NCBI GenBank assembly: GCA_902494345.1
Contig: CABUSV010000019.1
Coordinates: forward strand, 1-44,056
Length of the DNA stretch: 44,056 nucleotides
Direction of reading: 5' to 3'
From: an uncultured Collinsella sp.
GTDB lineage: Bacteria; Actinomycetota; Coriobacteriia; Coriobacteriales; Coriobacteriaceae
Below the pieces are notes generated by a model. That model made no database searches. It was not told the DNA's origin and saw nothing but the letters and a program-made list of their open reading frames with translations. Made by a program: the position numbers and the translations under genes. This document shows, piece by piece, positions 8,919 to 16,758 of the stretch (positions are counted from its first letter, which is position 1; every line of letters starts with the position of its first letter).

Positions 8919-11372
8919 ATGCGTGTTTCTTACGACTGGCTCAAGACCATGATCGATATTCCGGAGGATCCCAAGACCCTTTCGGACGAATATATCCGTA
9001 CCGGCACCGAGGTCGAGGCGATCGACACCGTGGGCGAGTCCTTCGACCACGTGGTGACCGCCAAGGTGCTCACCAAGACCCCGCACCCCGATAGCGACCA
9101 TATGTATGTGTGCTCGGTCGACGTGGGCGACAAGAACCTCGACGCCGACGGCAACCCCGCTCCGCTGCAGATCGTCTGCGGCGCGCAGAACTTCGAGGCC
9201 GGCGACCACATCGTCACGGCCATGATTGGCGCTGTCCTGCCCGGCGACGTCAAGATCAAGAAGAGCAAGCTTCGCGGCGTCGTGTCCATGGGCATGAACT
9301 GCTCCGCGCGCGAGCTCGGCCTGGGCGGCGACCACTCCGGCATCATGATCCTGCCCGAGGATACGCCCTGCGGCATGCCGTTTGCCGAGTACGTGGGCTC
9401 GAGCGATACCGTGCTTGACTGCGAGATCACGCCCAACCGTCCCGATTGCCTGTCCATGATCGGCATGGCCCGCGAGACCGGCGCCATCTTCGACCGCGAT
9501 TTCCACGTTGAGCTGCCTGCCATCAAGGCCGAGACCGGCCGCGCGACCGACGACGAGCTTTCGGTCGAGATTGCCGACGAGGGCCTGTGCGACCGCTACG
9601 TCGCCCGCATCGTGCGCAACGTGAAGGTCGGCCCCTCGCCCGACTGGATGGTCAAGCGCCTCAACGCCCTGGGCGTGCGCCCGCACAACAACATTGTCGA
9701 TATCACCAACTACGTGATGATGCTCACCGGTCAGCCGCTGCACGCCTTTGACCTGGACACCTTTGCCGAGCGCGATGGCCGCCGTCGTGTGGTGGTCCGC
9801 GCCGCCCAGCAGGATGAGAAGTTCACGACGCTCGACGGCGAGGAGCGCACGCTCGACGCCGGCATGGGTCTCATCACCGACGGCGAGCGCCCCGTGGCGC
9901 TGGCCGGCGTTATGGGCGGCATGGATTCCGAGATCGAGGACGACACCGTCGATGTGATGGTCGAGAGTGCCTGCTTCAACGCCGGTCGCACCTCGCACAC
10001 CAGCCGCGACCTGTCCCTGATCTCCGACGCCTCCATTCGCTTTGAGCGCCAGGTTGACGAGACCGGCTGCGTGGACGTCGCCAACGTTGCCTGCGCGCTC
10101 ATCGAGGAGATCGCCGGCGGCGAGGTTGCTCCCGGCTATGTCGACGTTTTCCCTGCGCCCAAGACTATCGACAGCATCAAGCTGCGCCTGGCCCGCGTGC
10201 ATGCCATCTGCGGTGCCGACATCGAGCCCGAGTTTATCGAGCGTTCGCTCACCCGCCTGGGCTGCACCGTCGAGCGCGACGGCGATGACTTCATGGTCAC
10301 CCCGCCGAGCTTCCGTCCCGACCTGCCGCGCGAGATCGACCTGATCGAGGAGGTCCTGCGCCTGTGGGGCATGGGCCGTGTGACGGCGACCATCCCGGCT
10401 GCCAAGAACCACATCGGCGGCCTGACCCGCGAGCAGAAGCTCACCCGCAAGGTCGGCGAGATCCTGCGCGCCTGCGGCCTCAACGAGACCACGACTTTCG
10501 GCTTTGCCGCCCCGGGCGACCTGGAGAAGATCGGTATGTCCACCGAGGGTCGCGGTTGCCCCGTGGTGCTCATGAACCCGCTGGTAGCCGAGCAGACCGA
10601 GATGCGTCGTTCGCTGTTGCCGGGCCTGCTGCAGTCCGTGGCCTATAACGAGGCCCACGGCACGCCCAACGTGCACCTGTACGAGGTCGGCAGCCTGTTC
10701 CACGGTCGCGAGAACGCCAGCCTGCCCAAGGAGACCAAGTCCGTGGCGGGCGTGCTCTCGGGCCAGTGGAGCGAGCAGTCCTGGAACATGAAGTACCGCA
10801 AGCTGCGTTTCTTCTTTGGCAAGGGCATTGTCGAGGAGCTGCTCGCCCAGCTGCGCATCGAGAAGGTTCGCTTCCGTCCCGTCGAGGGCGAGGGCTACGC
10901 TTTCTTGCAGCCGGGTCGTGCGGCCGAGGTTCTGTCCGGCGGCACCGTACTGGGCTGGGTCGGCGAGATTCACCCCGAGGCGCGCGAGGCGATGGGCATC
11001 GATGAGGTCGTCGTTGCCTTTGAGCTCGATCTGGACAAGCTGATCAAGGGCGCCCGCAATCAGGAGAACTACCGCGAGTTCTCGCAGTACCCGGCTGTTG
11101 AGCACGACCTTGCTATCGTGGTCGACAATGCTGTGACCTGCGAGGATCTTGAGCGCCGCATTACCAGCGCCGGCGGCAAGCTGCTCGAGGGCGTGCGCCT
11201 GTTCGACGTCTACCGCGATCCCATCCGCATCGGAGCGGGCAAGAAGTCCATGGCCTTTGCGCTTACGTATCGCTCCGACGACCACACGCTCACCAGCGAA
11301 GAGGTCGAGAAGGCGCACCAGAAGATCGTCACCAAGGTATGCAAGGGCGTAAACGGCGAGGTCCGCGGATAG
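8919..11372 (+). CDS. pheT: Phenylalanyl-tRNA synthetase beta subunit
   Basis: PheT is the large non-catalytic subunit, carrying tRNA binding and the editing of mischarged Tyr. At 817 residues it is full length. In order it has the OB-fold tRNA-binding domain (about 40-155), the B3/B4 editing domain (about 210-400, including RPHNNIVDITNYVMM), the B5 domain (about 410-480), the core region (about 490-680), and the C-terminal anticodon-binding FDX-ACB domain (about 725-817, starting REFSQYPAVEHDLAIVV). AAAGGAGAG lies 5 bases before the ATG. It is probably cotranscribed with pheS under the T-box, despite the 184-base gap. Confidence 0.97.
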   Translation: MRVSYDWLKTMIDIPEDPKTLSDEYIRTGTEVEAIDTVGESFDHVVTAKVLTKTPHPDSDHMYVCSVDVGDKNLDADGNPAPLQIVCGAQNFEAGDHIVTAMIGAVLPGDVKIKKSKLRGVVSMGMNCSARELGLGGDHSGIMILPEDTPCGMPFAEYVGSSDTVLDCEITPNRPDCLSMIGMARETGAIFDRDFHVELPAIKAETGRATDDELSVEIADEGLCDRYVARIVRNVKVGPSPDWMVKRLNALGVRPHNNIVDITNYVMMLTGQPLHAFDLDTFAERDGRRRVVVRAAQQDEKFTTLDGEERTLDAGMGLITDGERPVALAGVMGGMDSEIEDDTVDVMVESACFNAGRTSHTSRDLSLISDASIRFERQVDETGCVDVANVACALIEEIAGGEVAPGYVDVFPAPKTIDSIKLRLARVHAICGADIEPEFIERSLTRLGCTVERDGDDFMVTPPSFRPDLPREIDLIEEVLRLWGMGRVTATIPAAKNHIGGLTREQKLTRKVGEILRACGLNETTTFGFAAPGDLEKIGMSTEGRGCPVVLMNPLVAEQTEMRRSLLPGLLQSVAYNEAHGTPNVHLYEVGSLFHGRENASLPKETKSVAGVLSGQWSEQSWNMKYRKLRFFFGKGIVEELLAQLRIEKVRFRPVEGEGYAFLQPGRAAEVLSGGTVLGWVGEIHPEAREAMGIDEVVVAFELDLDKLIKGARNQENYREFSQYPAVEHDLAIVVDNAVTCEDLERRITSAGGKLLEGVRLFDVYRDPIRIGAGKKSMAFALTYRSDDHTLTSEEVEKAHQKIVTKVCKGVNGEVRG

Positions 11373-11480
11373 GGCTTGCGCTGGGGTATGGGTCAGCGGT
11401 GGTTGCCGCCGAGTCTTACGTGACCGCTATGCTCGATATAAGGCACCGTTGAGCCTTCATATATGACACGCGCATTACAT

Positions 11481-11515
11481 AACGGCGTGCTGCTTTGTCG
11501 GCAGTGCGCCGTTTT
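11481..11515 (+). terminator. Possible terminator of pheST
   Basis: AACGGCG pairs with CGCCGTT and an inner CTGC pairs with GCAG; a two-base TG mismatch separates the two parts. The tail is TTTTGC. It overlaps the -35 of the promoter that drives the next operon. Confidence 0.5.
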
Positions 11516-11523
11516 GCTATGAT
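11495..11523 (+). promoter_or_regulatory. Promoter of the nickel/cobalt transporter operon
   Basis: A -35-like TTGTCG (11495-11500) and a near-consensus -10 TATGAT (11518-11523) are 17 bases apart. Transcription would start at about 11530, just before the inverted repeat at 11534. Confidence 0.6.
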
Positions 11524-11533
11524 AGCCCGCGGC

Positions 11534-11561
11534 GTGTTACGAATCTTACAATGCGTAACAC
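11534..11561 (+). promoter_or_regulatory. NikR-like operator
   Basis: GTGTTAC (11534-11540) and GTAACAC (11555-11561) form a perfect inverted repeat with a 14-base spacer. It sits at the expected transcription start of a CbiM/NikM transporter operon. As I recall, the same GTGTTAC-N13/14-GTAACAC pattern has been proposed for NikR in some bacteria. The position suits a repressor that shuts off nickel import when nickel is plentiful. No nikR gene is in this window. Confidence 0.6.
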
Positions 11562-11618
11562 TGACAAGGTGATTTAAGCGGCGTTGCAATTCTGTGCGCC
11601 GATAACCGGGAGGCGCCC

Positions 11619-12704
11619 ATGCACATTCCAGATAATTATCTGTCCCCGCAGACGGATGCCGTCATGGCAGTGGCAATGGTGCCCGTTTGGGTCCACTGCA
11701 TCAAAAAGGTGCGTGCCACGCTCGATCGCGAGCACATGGCTTTCCTGGGCATCTGCGCCGCATTTTCCTTCTTGCTCATGATGTTCAACGTGCCGCTGCC
11801 CGGCGGCACCACGGGTCACGCCGTCGGCGGCGCGCTCATCGCGCTGCTGCTGGGCCCGGAGGCCGCGGCCATTGCTGTCTCGGTCGCGCTGGCGCTACAG
11901 GCACTACTGTTTGGCGACGGCGGCATCCTGTCCTTTGGCGCCAACTGCTTTAACATGGCCTTCGTGCTGCCGTTTGCCGCTGCTATCGTGTTCCGTGCGC
12001 TCAACAGCCGTCTGCACGACAAGAGCTGGGGCACCTCGGTTTCGGCCATCGTAAGCGGCTGGGTCGGCCTGTGCCTGGCGGCCCTGTGCGCGGCAATCGA
12101 GTTTGGTATTCAGCCGATGCTCTTTACCAACGCTTCGGGCGCGCCGCTGTACTGCCCCTTCCCGTTGTCTATTGCCATTCCTGCCATGATGATCCCGCAT
12201 ATGCTGGTTGCCGGCGTGGTCGAGGGCGTGGCGACGGCTGCGATTTACGGTTTCATTAAGAAGACGGCGCCGAGCGTTATCGTCGGGCCCGAGGCCGTCG
12301 ATGGCCAGCTTGCTGCCGAGGGCGCTGCTGCCAAGAAGACCTCGCTGGTCCCCACACTCATCCTGGTTGCCGTGCTTGTCGTGGCCACGCCGCTGGGCCT
12401 GCTGGCCACGGGTGACGCCTGGGGTGAGTGGGACGCCGAGGGCGCCGCGACCGCCGTTCAGGAGGCTGGTGACAACAGTCTGCAGACTTCGGTCGGCCTC
12501 GATACCCCGACCTTTGCCGACGCTCTGCCCACGGGCGATTATCTGCAGGCCTATTCCGAGGAGCAGGGTCTTGGCTTTGCCGGCCAGGCCGCGATGTATA
12601 TTCTTTCGGGCGTGATTGGCGTGGCGGTGCTCACCATCGCATTCCGTCTGATTTCGCTGACGGTCAAGGAAAGCGGTGCTCATGGCGATAGCCAAGCTGC
12701 CTAG
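11619..12704 (+). CDS. Nickel/cobalt ECF transporter, fused CbiM/NikM and NikN-like component
   Basis: This is the membrane substrate-binding component of an energy-coupling factor importer for Ni2+ or Co2+. The N-terminus, MHIPDNYLSP, carries the conserved Met1-His2 that coordinates the metal once the start methionine is retained. Residues 1-215 form the CbiM core with six to seven membrane segments. From about residue 245 to the end there are two further membrane segments around an external loop, matching the N component (NikN/PDGLE type), so M and N are fused; this arrangement is more common in nickel systems. GGGAGG lies 5 bases before the ATG. It heads a three-gene operon and overlaps cbiQ. 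Confidence 0.9.
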   Translation: MHIPDNYLSPQTDAVMAVAMVPVWVHCIKKVRATLDREHMAFLGICAAFSFLLMMFNVPLPGGTTGHAVGGALIALLLGPEAAAIAVSVALALQALLFGDGGILSFGANCFNMAFVLPFAAAIVFRALNSRLHDKSWGTSVSAIVSGWVGLCLAALCAAIEFGIQPMLFTNASGAPLYCPFPLSIAIPAMMIPHMLVAGVVEGVATAAIYGFIKKTAPSVIVGPEAVDGQLAAEGAAAKKTSLVPTLILVAVLVVATPLGLLATGDAWGEWDAEGAATAVQEAGDNSLQTSVGLDTPTFADALPTGDYLQAYSEEQGLGFAGQAAMYILSGVIGVAVLTIAFRLISLTVKESGAHGDSQAA

Positions 12705-13518
12705 CTGGCTTGCGGCCGAGGAGCGATACGAGCCCGCGGGGGTTCGGCATCGAGTGATGCAAAAGAATGTCCTGCACCTGGCGAGCCTGCTTGAGCGGGT
12801 TCGCCTGGGTGGAGGCGCGCACGAGGGCGGGTCGATGGTCGACCGCGCCCTTTCTTGCGTTTCGGCTCCGGTGCGCCTGGTGGGGATGTTCGTTTGCGTC
12901 CTGTGCGTGTGTCTGACGCAGAGCCCGCTGTACCTCATGCTGATGGCGGCTATCGCACTGGTGCTCGTTGCCGTGCGCCCCGTACGCGGACTGCGGGCAA
13001 CCTTTGTGCCGGCGCTTGGCGCTGCGGGGCTCGCGGTGGTTCTGGCGCTGCCCGCCTTGCTGCTGGACGCTTCTGCCGCGGGCGCCATGCTCAAGATTGC
13101 GCTCAAGACCTTCATTAATGTGTCGCTAGTGCTGGGCGTTTCGTGGACCCTCACGTGGAGCCGCATGTCGGCGTCGCTCAAGATGCTGCATCTACCCGAC
13201 GAAGTTATCTTTACGTTTGATATGGCGCTCAAGCACATCGAGGTGCTGGGTCGCACGGCGCACAATCTGTGCGAATCGGTCATGCTGCGCAGCGTGGGTC
13301 GTGCGCCTGCGGGTTTTTCGCGCACCGACTCGCTGGCGGGTATCATGGGCATGACGTTTATCAAGGCGATGGAATGCAGCCGCGCGATGGACGAGGCTAT
13401 GCTTTGCCGCGGCTTTGCCGGTGCGTATCCGGCGCCCGCGCGTGTCGGGTTTGGCTGGCGCGATGCGGTCTATGCGGCCGGCGTGGCGCTGCTGGCAGTG
13501 TTGTGCGCCGTGCTGTAG
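12682..13518 (+). CDS. cbiQ: ECF transporter T component, CbiQ/NikQ
   Basis: CbiQ is the transmembrane coupling protein linking the metal-binding M component to the ATPase. It has 278 residues with hydrophobic segments between about 55 and 155 and at the C-terminus. The cytoplasmic coupling region contains LKMLHLPDEVIFTFDMALKH and the Ala-x-Arg-like signature CSRAMDEAMLCRGF near residue 235. The ATG at 12682 overlaps the upstream gene by 23 bases; a GTG at 12676 is equally well placed relative to AAGGA and would add two residues. Whether the metal is nickel or cobalt is inferred from the operator and the fused N domain. Confidence 0.88.
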   Translation: MAIAKLPSWLAAEERYEPAGVRHRVMQKNVLHLASLLERVRLGGGAHEGGSMVDRALSCVSAPVRLVGMFVCVLCVCLTQSPLYLMLMAAIALVLVAVRPVRGLRATFVPALGAAGLAVVLALPALLLDASAAGAMLKIALKTFINVSLVLGVSWTLTWSRMSASLKMLHLPDEVIFTFDMALKHIEVLGRTAHNLCESVMLRSVGRAPAGFSRTDSLAGIMGMTFIKAMECSRAMDEAMLCRGFAGAYPAPARVGFGWRDAVYAAGVALLAVLCAVL

Positions 13519-13564
13519 ACGCTGCTGGTTTCGACTGGGGATGCAAATAGGGAAGGGCGACGTT

Positions 13565-14332
13565 TTGACGATCGATATGAATAGTGCGGCGGGCACGAAC
13601 GGCGCGCGCGCCGAGGCCATGCCGCTCATCGAGCTGCGCGACGTGGTGTTCTCCTATGCGGGGCATACGGTTGTCGATGGTGTGTCGCTGCAGGTCGATC
13701 GTGGTGAACTCGTTGCCCTGCTCGGTCCCAACGGCTGCGGCAAGACGACGATCATGCGCCTTATCAACGGCCTTGAACTCGCGGACGCAGGGGCATACCT
13801 GTTTGACGGGCACGTGGTCGATGCGGCGTATCTGAAGGATTCTGCTGCTGCTCAGAAGTTCCACCAGCGTGTGGGCTTCGTATTCCAAAACGCCGATGCA
13901 CAGCTGTTCTGCGCCACGGTGGGCGAGGAAGTTGCTTTTGGTCCCGCGCAGATGGGGCTGCCGGCAGACGAGCTCGAGCGCCGCGTGAGCGATGCCATGG
14001 GGTTGTTCCAGGTTGCCGACCTTGCCGACGCCTCTCCCTATCAGCTCTCGGGCGGGCAAAAGAAGCGCGTTGCGCTGGCTGCGGTGGTGTCGATGAACCC
14101 GGATATCTTGGTTCTTGACGAGCCTACCAATGGGCTCGACGAGGATTCATGCGACATCGTGGTCAACTTCTTGCTGGCCTACGTCGCGGCGGGTAAGACG
14201 GTCTTGATGAGCACACATCACCAGGATTTGGTGCGACGCCTGGGTGCCCGTGCAATCTATATCGATCGATATCACCATGTGGTCGAGGCGCCTTCGCCGT
14301 CGTATGGAACCGAAAGCGGTGCTACGGACTAG
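13565..14332 (+). CDS. cbiO: ECF transporter ATPase, CbiO/NikO
   Basis: This ABC ATPase powers the metal importer. It shows Walker A GPNGCGKTT (near residue 55), a Q loop (FQNADAQLF), the signature LSGGQ, Walker B ILVLDEPTNGLD and the switch His in STHHQD. At 255 residues it is a normal CbiO length. The start is uncertain. A TTG at 13565 has AGGG 7 bases upstream and was preferred. An ATG at 13577 is too far from that site, and an ATG at 13541 has only a weak GGGG before it. It is the last gene of the operon. Confidence 0.9.
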   Translation: MTIDMNSAAGTNGARAEAMPLIELRDVVFSYAGHTVVDGVSLQVDRGELVALLGPNGCGKTTIMRLINGLELADAGAYLFDGHVVDAAYLKDSAAAQKFHQRVGFVFQNADAQLFCATVGEEVAFGPAQMGLPADELERRVSDAMGLFQVADLADASPYQLSGGQKKRVALAAVVSMNPDILVLDEPTNGLDEDSCDIVVNFLLAYVAAGKTVLMSTHHQDLVRRLGARAIYIDRYHHVVEAPSPSYGTESGATD

Positions 14333-14352
14333 TTGCTGCGTAGAGCGTGCGT

Positions 14353-14370
14353 AGCCGCCCGCGCGGCTTT
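14353..14370 (+). terminator. Weak terminator after cbiO
   Basis: AGCCGC-CCGC-GCGGCT, a 6-bp stem, is followed only by TTTGCC. It lies 20 bases after the cbiO stop. Confidence 0.3.
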
Positions 14371-14412
14371 GCCGTGATGGTATAGTTATCCAGGTTTTTT
14401 ATGGGGGTGGCT

Positions 14413-15261
14413 ATGCCAAGCTGGAACATTCATATCGCTCAGACGGAGCGTTTGCTGGAGCGCACCGGTGCGCTTGCCAAGAGCGTGCGCGACCGCAATG
14501 CCTTTTTGTTTGGCTGCGTGGTTCCGGATATTTTCGTGGGCTATATGGTCCCTGGCATCGCCGATCCCATCCCGTACCGCATTACGCACTTTGCCAAGCC
14601 CGAGCCTATCCCTAAGCCGCGTGAGCACGAGTTCTGGGATACCTATGTGGCACCGTTGCTTAAAAGTTCGCCCACCGGTGCGCCAGCCGCGGCGACCTCG
14701 ATTATCGAGGAGCGCGAGCGACTGAATCGCGTGCACTATCCCCAGCGCTACAGGGATGCTGAGCCGGTTGTCGGTCCCGGCGCTCGTGAGTTCTCGCTTG
14801 CGTCCGAAGATGTGGCGCAGTCGTTGCTCGATTTGACACTGGGTGTCTGGTCGCATCTGGTGGCCGATACCGTATGGAATACGCGCGTGAATCAGTACCT
14901 GGAGGCGCACGGCGGCAAGCCGTGCGAGGAGTTCCGCATTAAAAAGCAAGGCGACTTTGACTGGTTCGGCAAGACGCTCGGCATTGTTTCGATTCCGCGC
15001 GCGACCGATCGCCTGTATACTGCGGCGACGCGTTTTGGGCAGTATCCCATCCATAAGGAGTATGTGCTCAAGACCATCGGCGTTATGCACGAGATCGTGC
15101 GCGAAAACCCCGGCGAACCCGACCATCCGCCATACCGCCTGCTGACCGAGGAATTCTTCGACGCAACGTTTACCGAGGTCATCGAGCTGACCGAGGCGGG
15201 TTTTGCCGCCCGTGTCGAATCGCCCGATGTGCCTGCTCTGCCCCTGATTGCTAGCTGCTAG
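14413..15261 (+). CDS. Zinc-dependent phospholipase C-like protein
   Basis: The 282-residue protein resembles the alpha-helical zinc-dependent phospholipase C family. It starts PSWNIHIAQTERLLE and continues with RNAFLFGCVVPDIFVGY; Trp/His/Asp at these places and the later WSHLVADTVWN are the likely metal ligands. No signal peptide is seen, so it is probably cytoplasmic, unlike the classic secreted enzymes, and the true substrate is unknown. The ATG at 14413 is preferred, because homologous proteins begin M-P-S-W and GGGGGTGG lies just before it; an ATG at 14401 in frame would add four residues. It converges with, and overlaps by 4 bases, the endonuclease-like gene. Confidence 0.75.
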   Translation: MPSWNIHIAQTERLLERTGALAKSVRDRNAFLFGCVVPDIFVGYMVPGIADPIPYRITHFAKPEPIPKPREHEFWDTYVAPLLKSSPTGAPAAATSIIEERERLNRVHYPQRYRDAEPVVGPGAREFSLASEDVAQSLLDLTLGVWSHLVADTVWNTRVNQYLEAHGGKPCEEFRIKKQGDFDWFGKTLGIVSIPRATDRLYTAATRFGQYPIHKEYVLKTIGVMHEIVRENPGEPDHPPYRLLTEEFFDATFTEVIELTEAGFAARVESPDVPALPLIASC

Positions 15262-16331
15262 CTGGCCGGCCCGGCAGTGAATAGCTCAACCCAATCGACA
15301 AGTAGCTCTTGCCGTAAGGTATCTTCGGCAATGCGCTCCTGTTTGGTCTTTGGGATGTGGGGAAGCCCGGCCTTTTTATGGATGAGCTCGGCTATGTGGT
15401 CGAAGCTCTTCTTCTCCTTGATCTGGTCATAGGTAATTTGGATGACGTCGTAGCCCATGCTTGTGAGTGCGGTGGCGCGCTCGGCATCGGAGAGGCTCGC
15501 GGCTTCGCTGTCGTGGGCAGAGCGGCCTTGGCATTCCAGAATGACGCCCATGCTGTCGGTGGCGCTTTCGATGAGGATATCGGCGTAGCAGCAGGTTTTG
15601 TCATACAGCGAACGTGCGGCTTCACTGAGCGGGATGCGCGCGTTGTTGGCGATCTCGATGCCCTGGCCGCCCTCGTCGCGGGGGAGCGAGATAAGCATGG
15701 AGGTCTGTACTTCGAAGGGCGAGGCGGCCTGCCCCGTCATGTGCTCGGCCGCCCAGCGCAGTTGTTTGACGCCGCGCAGGCCTGCGGCTTGCTTGGCGAA
15801 CGCGGCGATATCCGTTGCGGTAAGAAGCGGCGTGCGCTTCCACAAGTTGGTGTCATTGCCCTTGGTGTCGTTAACTCGCTCCCAGCCGCAGTTGGGTGGA
15901 ATGAACTTAAGCGAAATAGCTTCATCGAGTTGTTGTTGCGTTCGCTCGCAGGGCTTAAACACTGCAAAGGAGCCGCACATCTCGTAGCACGCCATGAGTA
16001 ACTGGTTGCGTGAGGCCTGCGTGGCAAGGCTGAGCAGCGTGAACTCCGGTGAAGTGACATCAAACCCATGTTCAGTCTGCCTAAACGACCCCGGAGGTGG
16101 TTCTTGGGTCAGGAGGTGCGATTTAAACAGGCTTCGCGACCCGGATTGTGCCCGAGTGAATACAAGCCTGTGAAGTGGTGCGTGAAGCAGGTCTTTTACA
16201 ACTGCATGACTTCCGAGACCACAACATCTGCGATCCATATTGCCAAGGCTAATGGCGGGGTAAAGGCCTAATACCTGCGGCGGGATGCGGTAGTAGTTAA
16301 AGGCGGATTGCCCACAAAGCGTCAGGTCCAT
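15258..16331 (-). CDS. Endonuclease-like protein (DUF559/Vsr-type fold)
   Basis: This 357-residue protein is of a type that occurs as many paralogs in Coriobacteriia. The N-terminal half has the AbiEi-like pattern LCGQSAFNYYRIPPQ followed by the T/S-P-E block DVTSPEFTLLSLA. After SPFEVQTSMLISLPRDEGG, the C-terminal part reads CYADILIES, then VILECQGRSAH, then RATALTSMGYDVIQIT, which matches the Asp / Glu-x-x / His-and-Arg layout of the PD-(D/E)xK nuclease-like fold. The Gln in ECQG stands where DUF559 proteins usually have Asp, so activity is not assured. GGAGG lies 5 bases before the ATG. The role is unknown; defence or DNA repair would be guesses. Confidence 0.65.
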   Translation of the reverse strand: MDLTLCGQSAFNYYRIPPQVLGLYPAISLGNMDRRCCGLGSHAVVKDLLHAPLHRLVFTRAQSGSRSLFKSHLLTQEPPPGSFRQTEHGFDVTSPEFTLLSLATQASRNQLLMACYEMCGSFAVFKPCERTQQQLDEAISLKFIPPNCGWERVNDTKGNDTNLWKRTPLLTATDIAAFAKQAAGLRGVKQLRWAAEHMTGQAASPFEVQTSMLISLPRDEGGQGIEIANNARIPLSEAARSLYDKTCCYADILIESATDSMGVILECQGRSAHDSEAASLSDAERATALTSMGYDVIQITYDQIKEKKSFDHIAELIHKKAGLPHIPKTKQERIAEDTLRQELLVDWVELFTAGPAS

Positions 16332-16385
16332 AATGCCCTCCTGGCCGAAATCATCTCTTTGAAGCGAGTGATGCCAGCGTCAATC

Positions 16386-16520
16386 CGGAAGTATGCGGCA
16401 AAATCTGAACCCTATGAGCGGACCTGGCTTTTGAGGCTAGTTTATCAGGCATTTTGTTGCGAAAAAACAGGGTGTGCTCGGAGGTTCCAGAATTTGCCGC
16501 ATACTTCCGAAAACCAGGTC
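16386..16520. repeat. Paired inverted repeats upstream of the endonuclease-like gene
   Basis: A 17-base perfect inverted repeat, CGGAAGTATGCGGCAAA (16386-16402) and its complement (16493-16509), extends with mismatches to about 27 bases. A second pair, GACCTGGCTTTT (16421-16432) and AAAACCAGGTC (16510-16520), is interleaved. The roughly 425-base gap 16332-16758 has no convincing gene; apart from this element and the pyk terminator I see nothing in it. Confidence 0.6.
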
Positions 16521-16692
16521 GATTTGGTTCTTGCTAAAACGATTTATCAGCCCTGTGTGAGGTGTGGGTTTGCCACCGGGCGAACACTTTTAGCGCTTGG
16601 GGCTTTATTTTTTGGGCCTCGAAGGGCGGATTTCGCGCTTTTGGTAATGAAATGGGTGCGTGCCATGCCGTGCGGTAGGCATCGGTGCACAG

Positions 16693-16734
16693 AAAAGGGG
16701 CCCGGAAGGCAATGCCTTCCGGGCCCCTTTGCAA
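16693..16734 (-). terminator. Terminator of pyk
   Basis: GGGGCCCGGAAGGC and GCCTTCCGGGCCCC form a perfect 14-bp stem with a 3-base loop. On the minus strand it is followed by TTTTCT, 30 bases after the pyk stop. Confidence 0.85.
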
Positions 16735-16758
16735 TGCAAATTTGCTTGCAAGTACGAT

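Noticed and set aside
8898..11318. 806-codon minus-strand open frame opposite pheT
   Set aside because: It is a shadow of pheT caused by GC-rich codon bias. The composition is rich in Ala, His, Gly and Val with no domain pattern, and pheT is certain.
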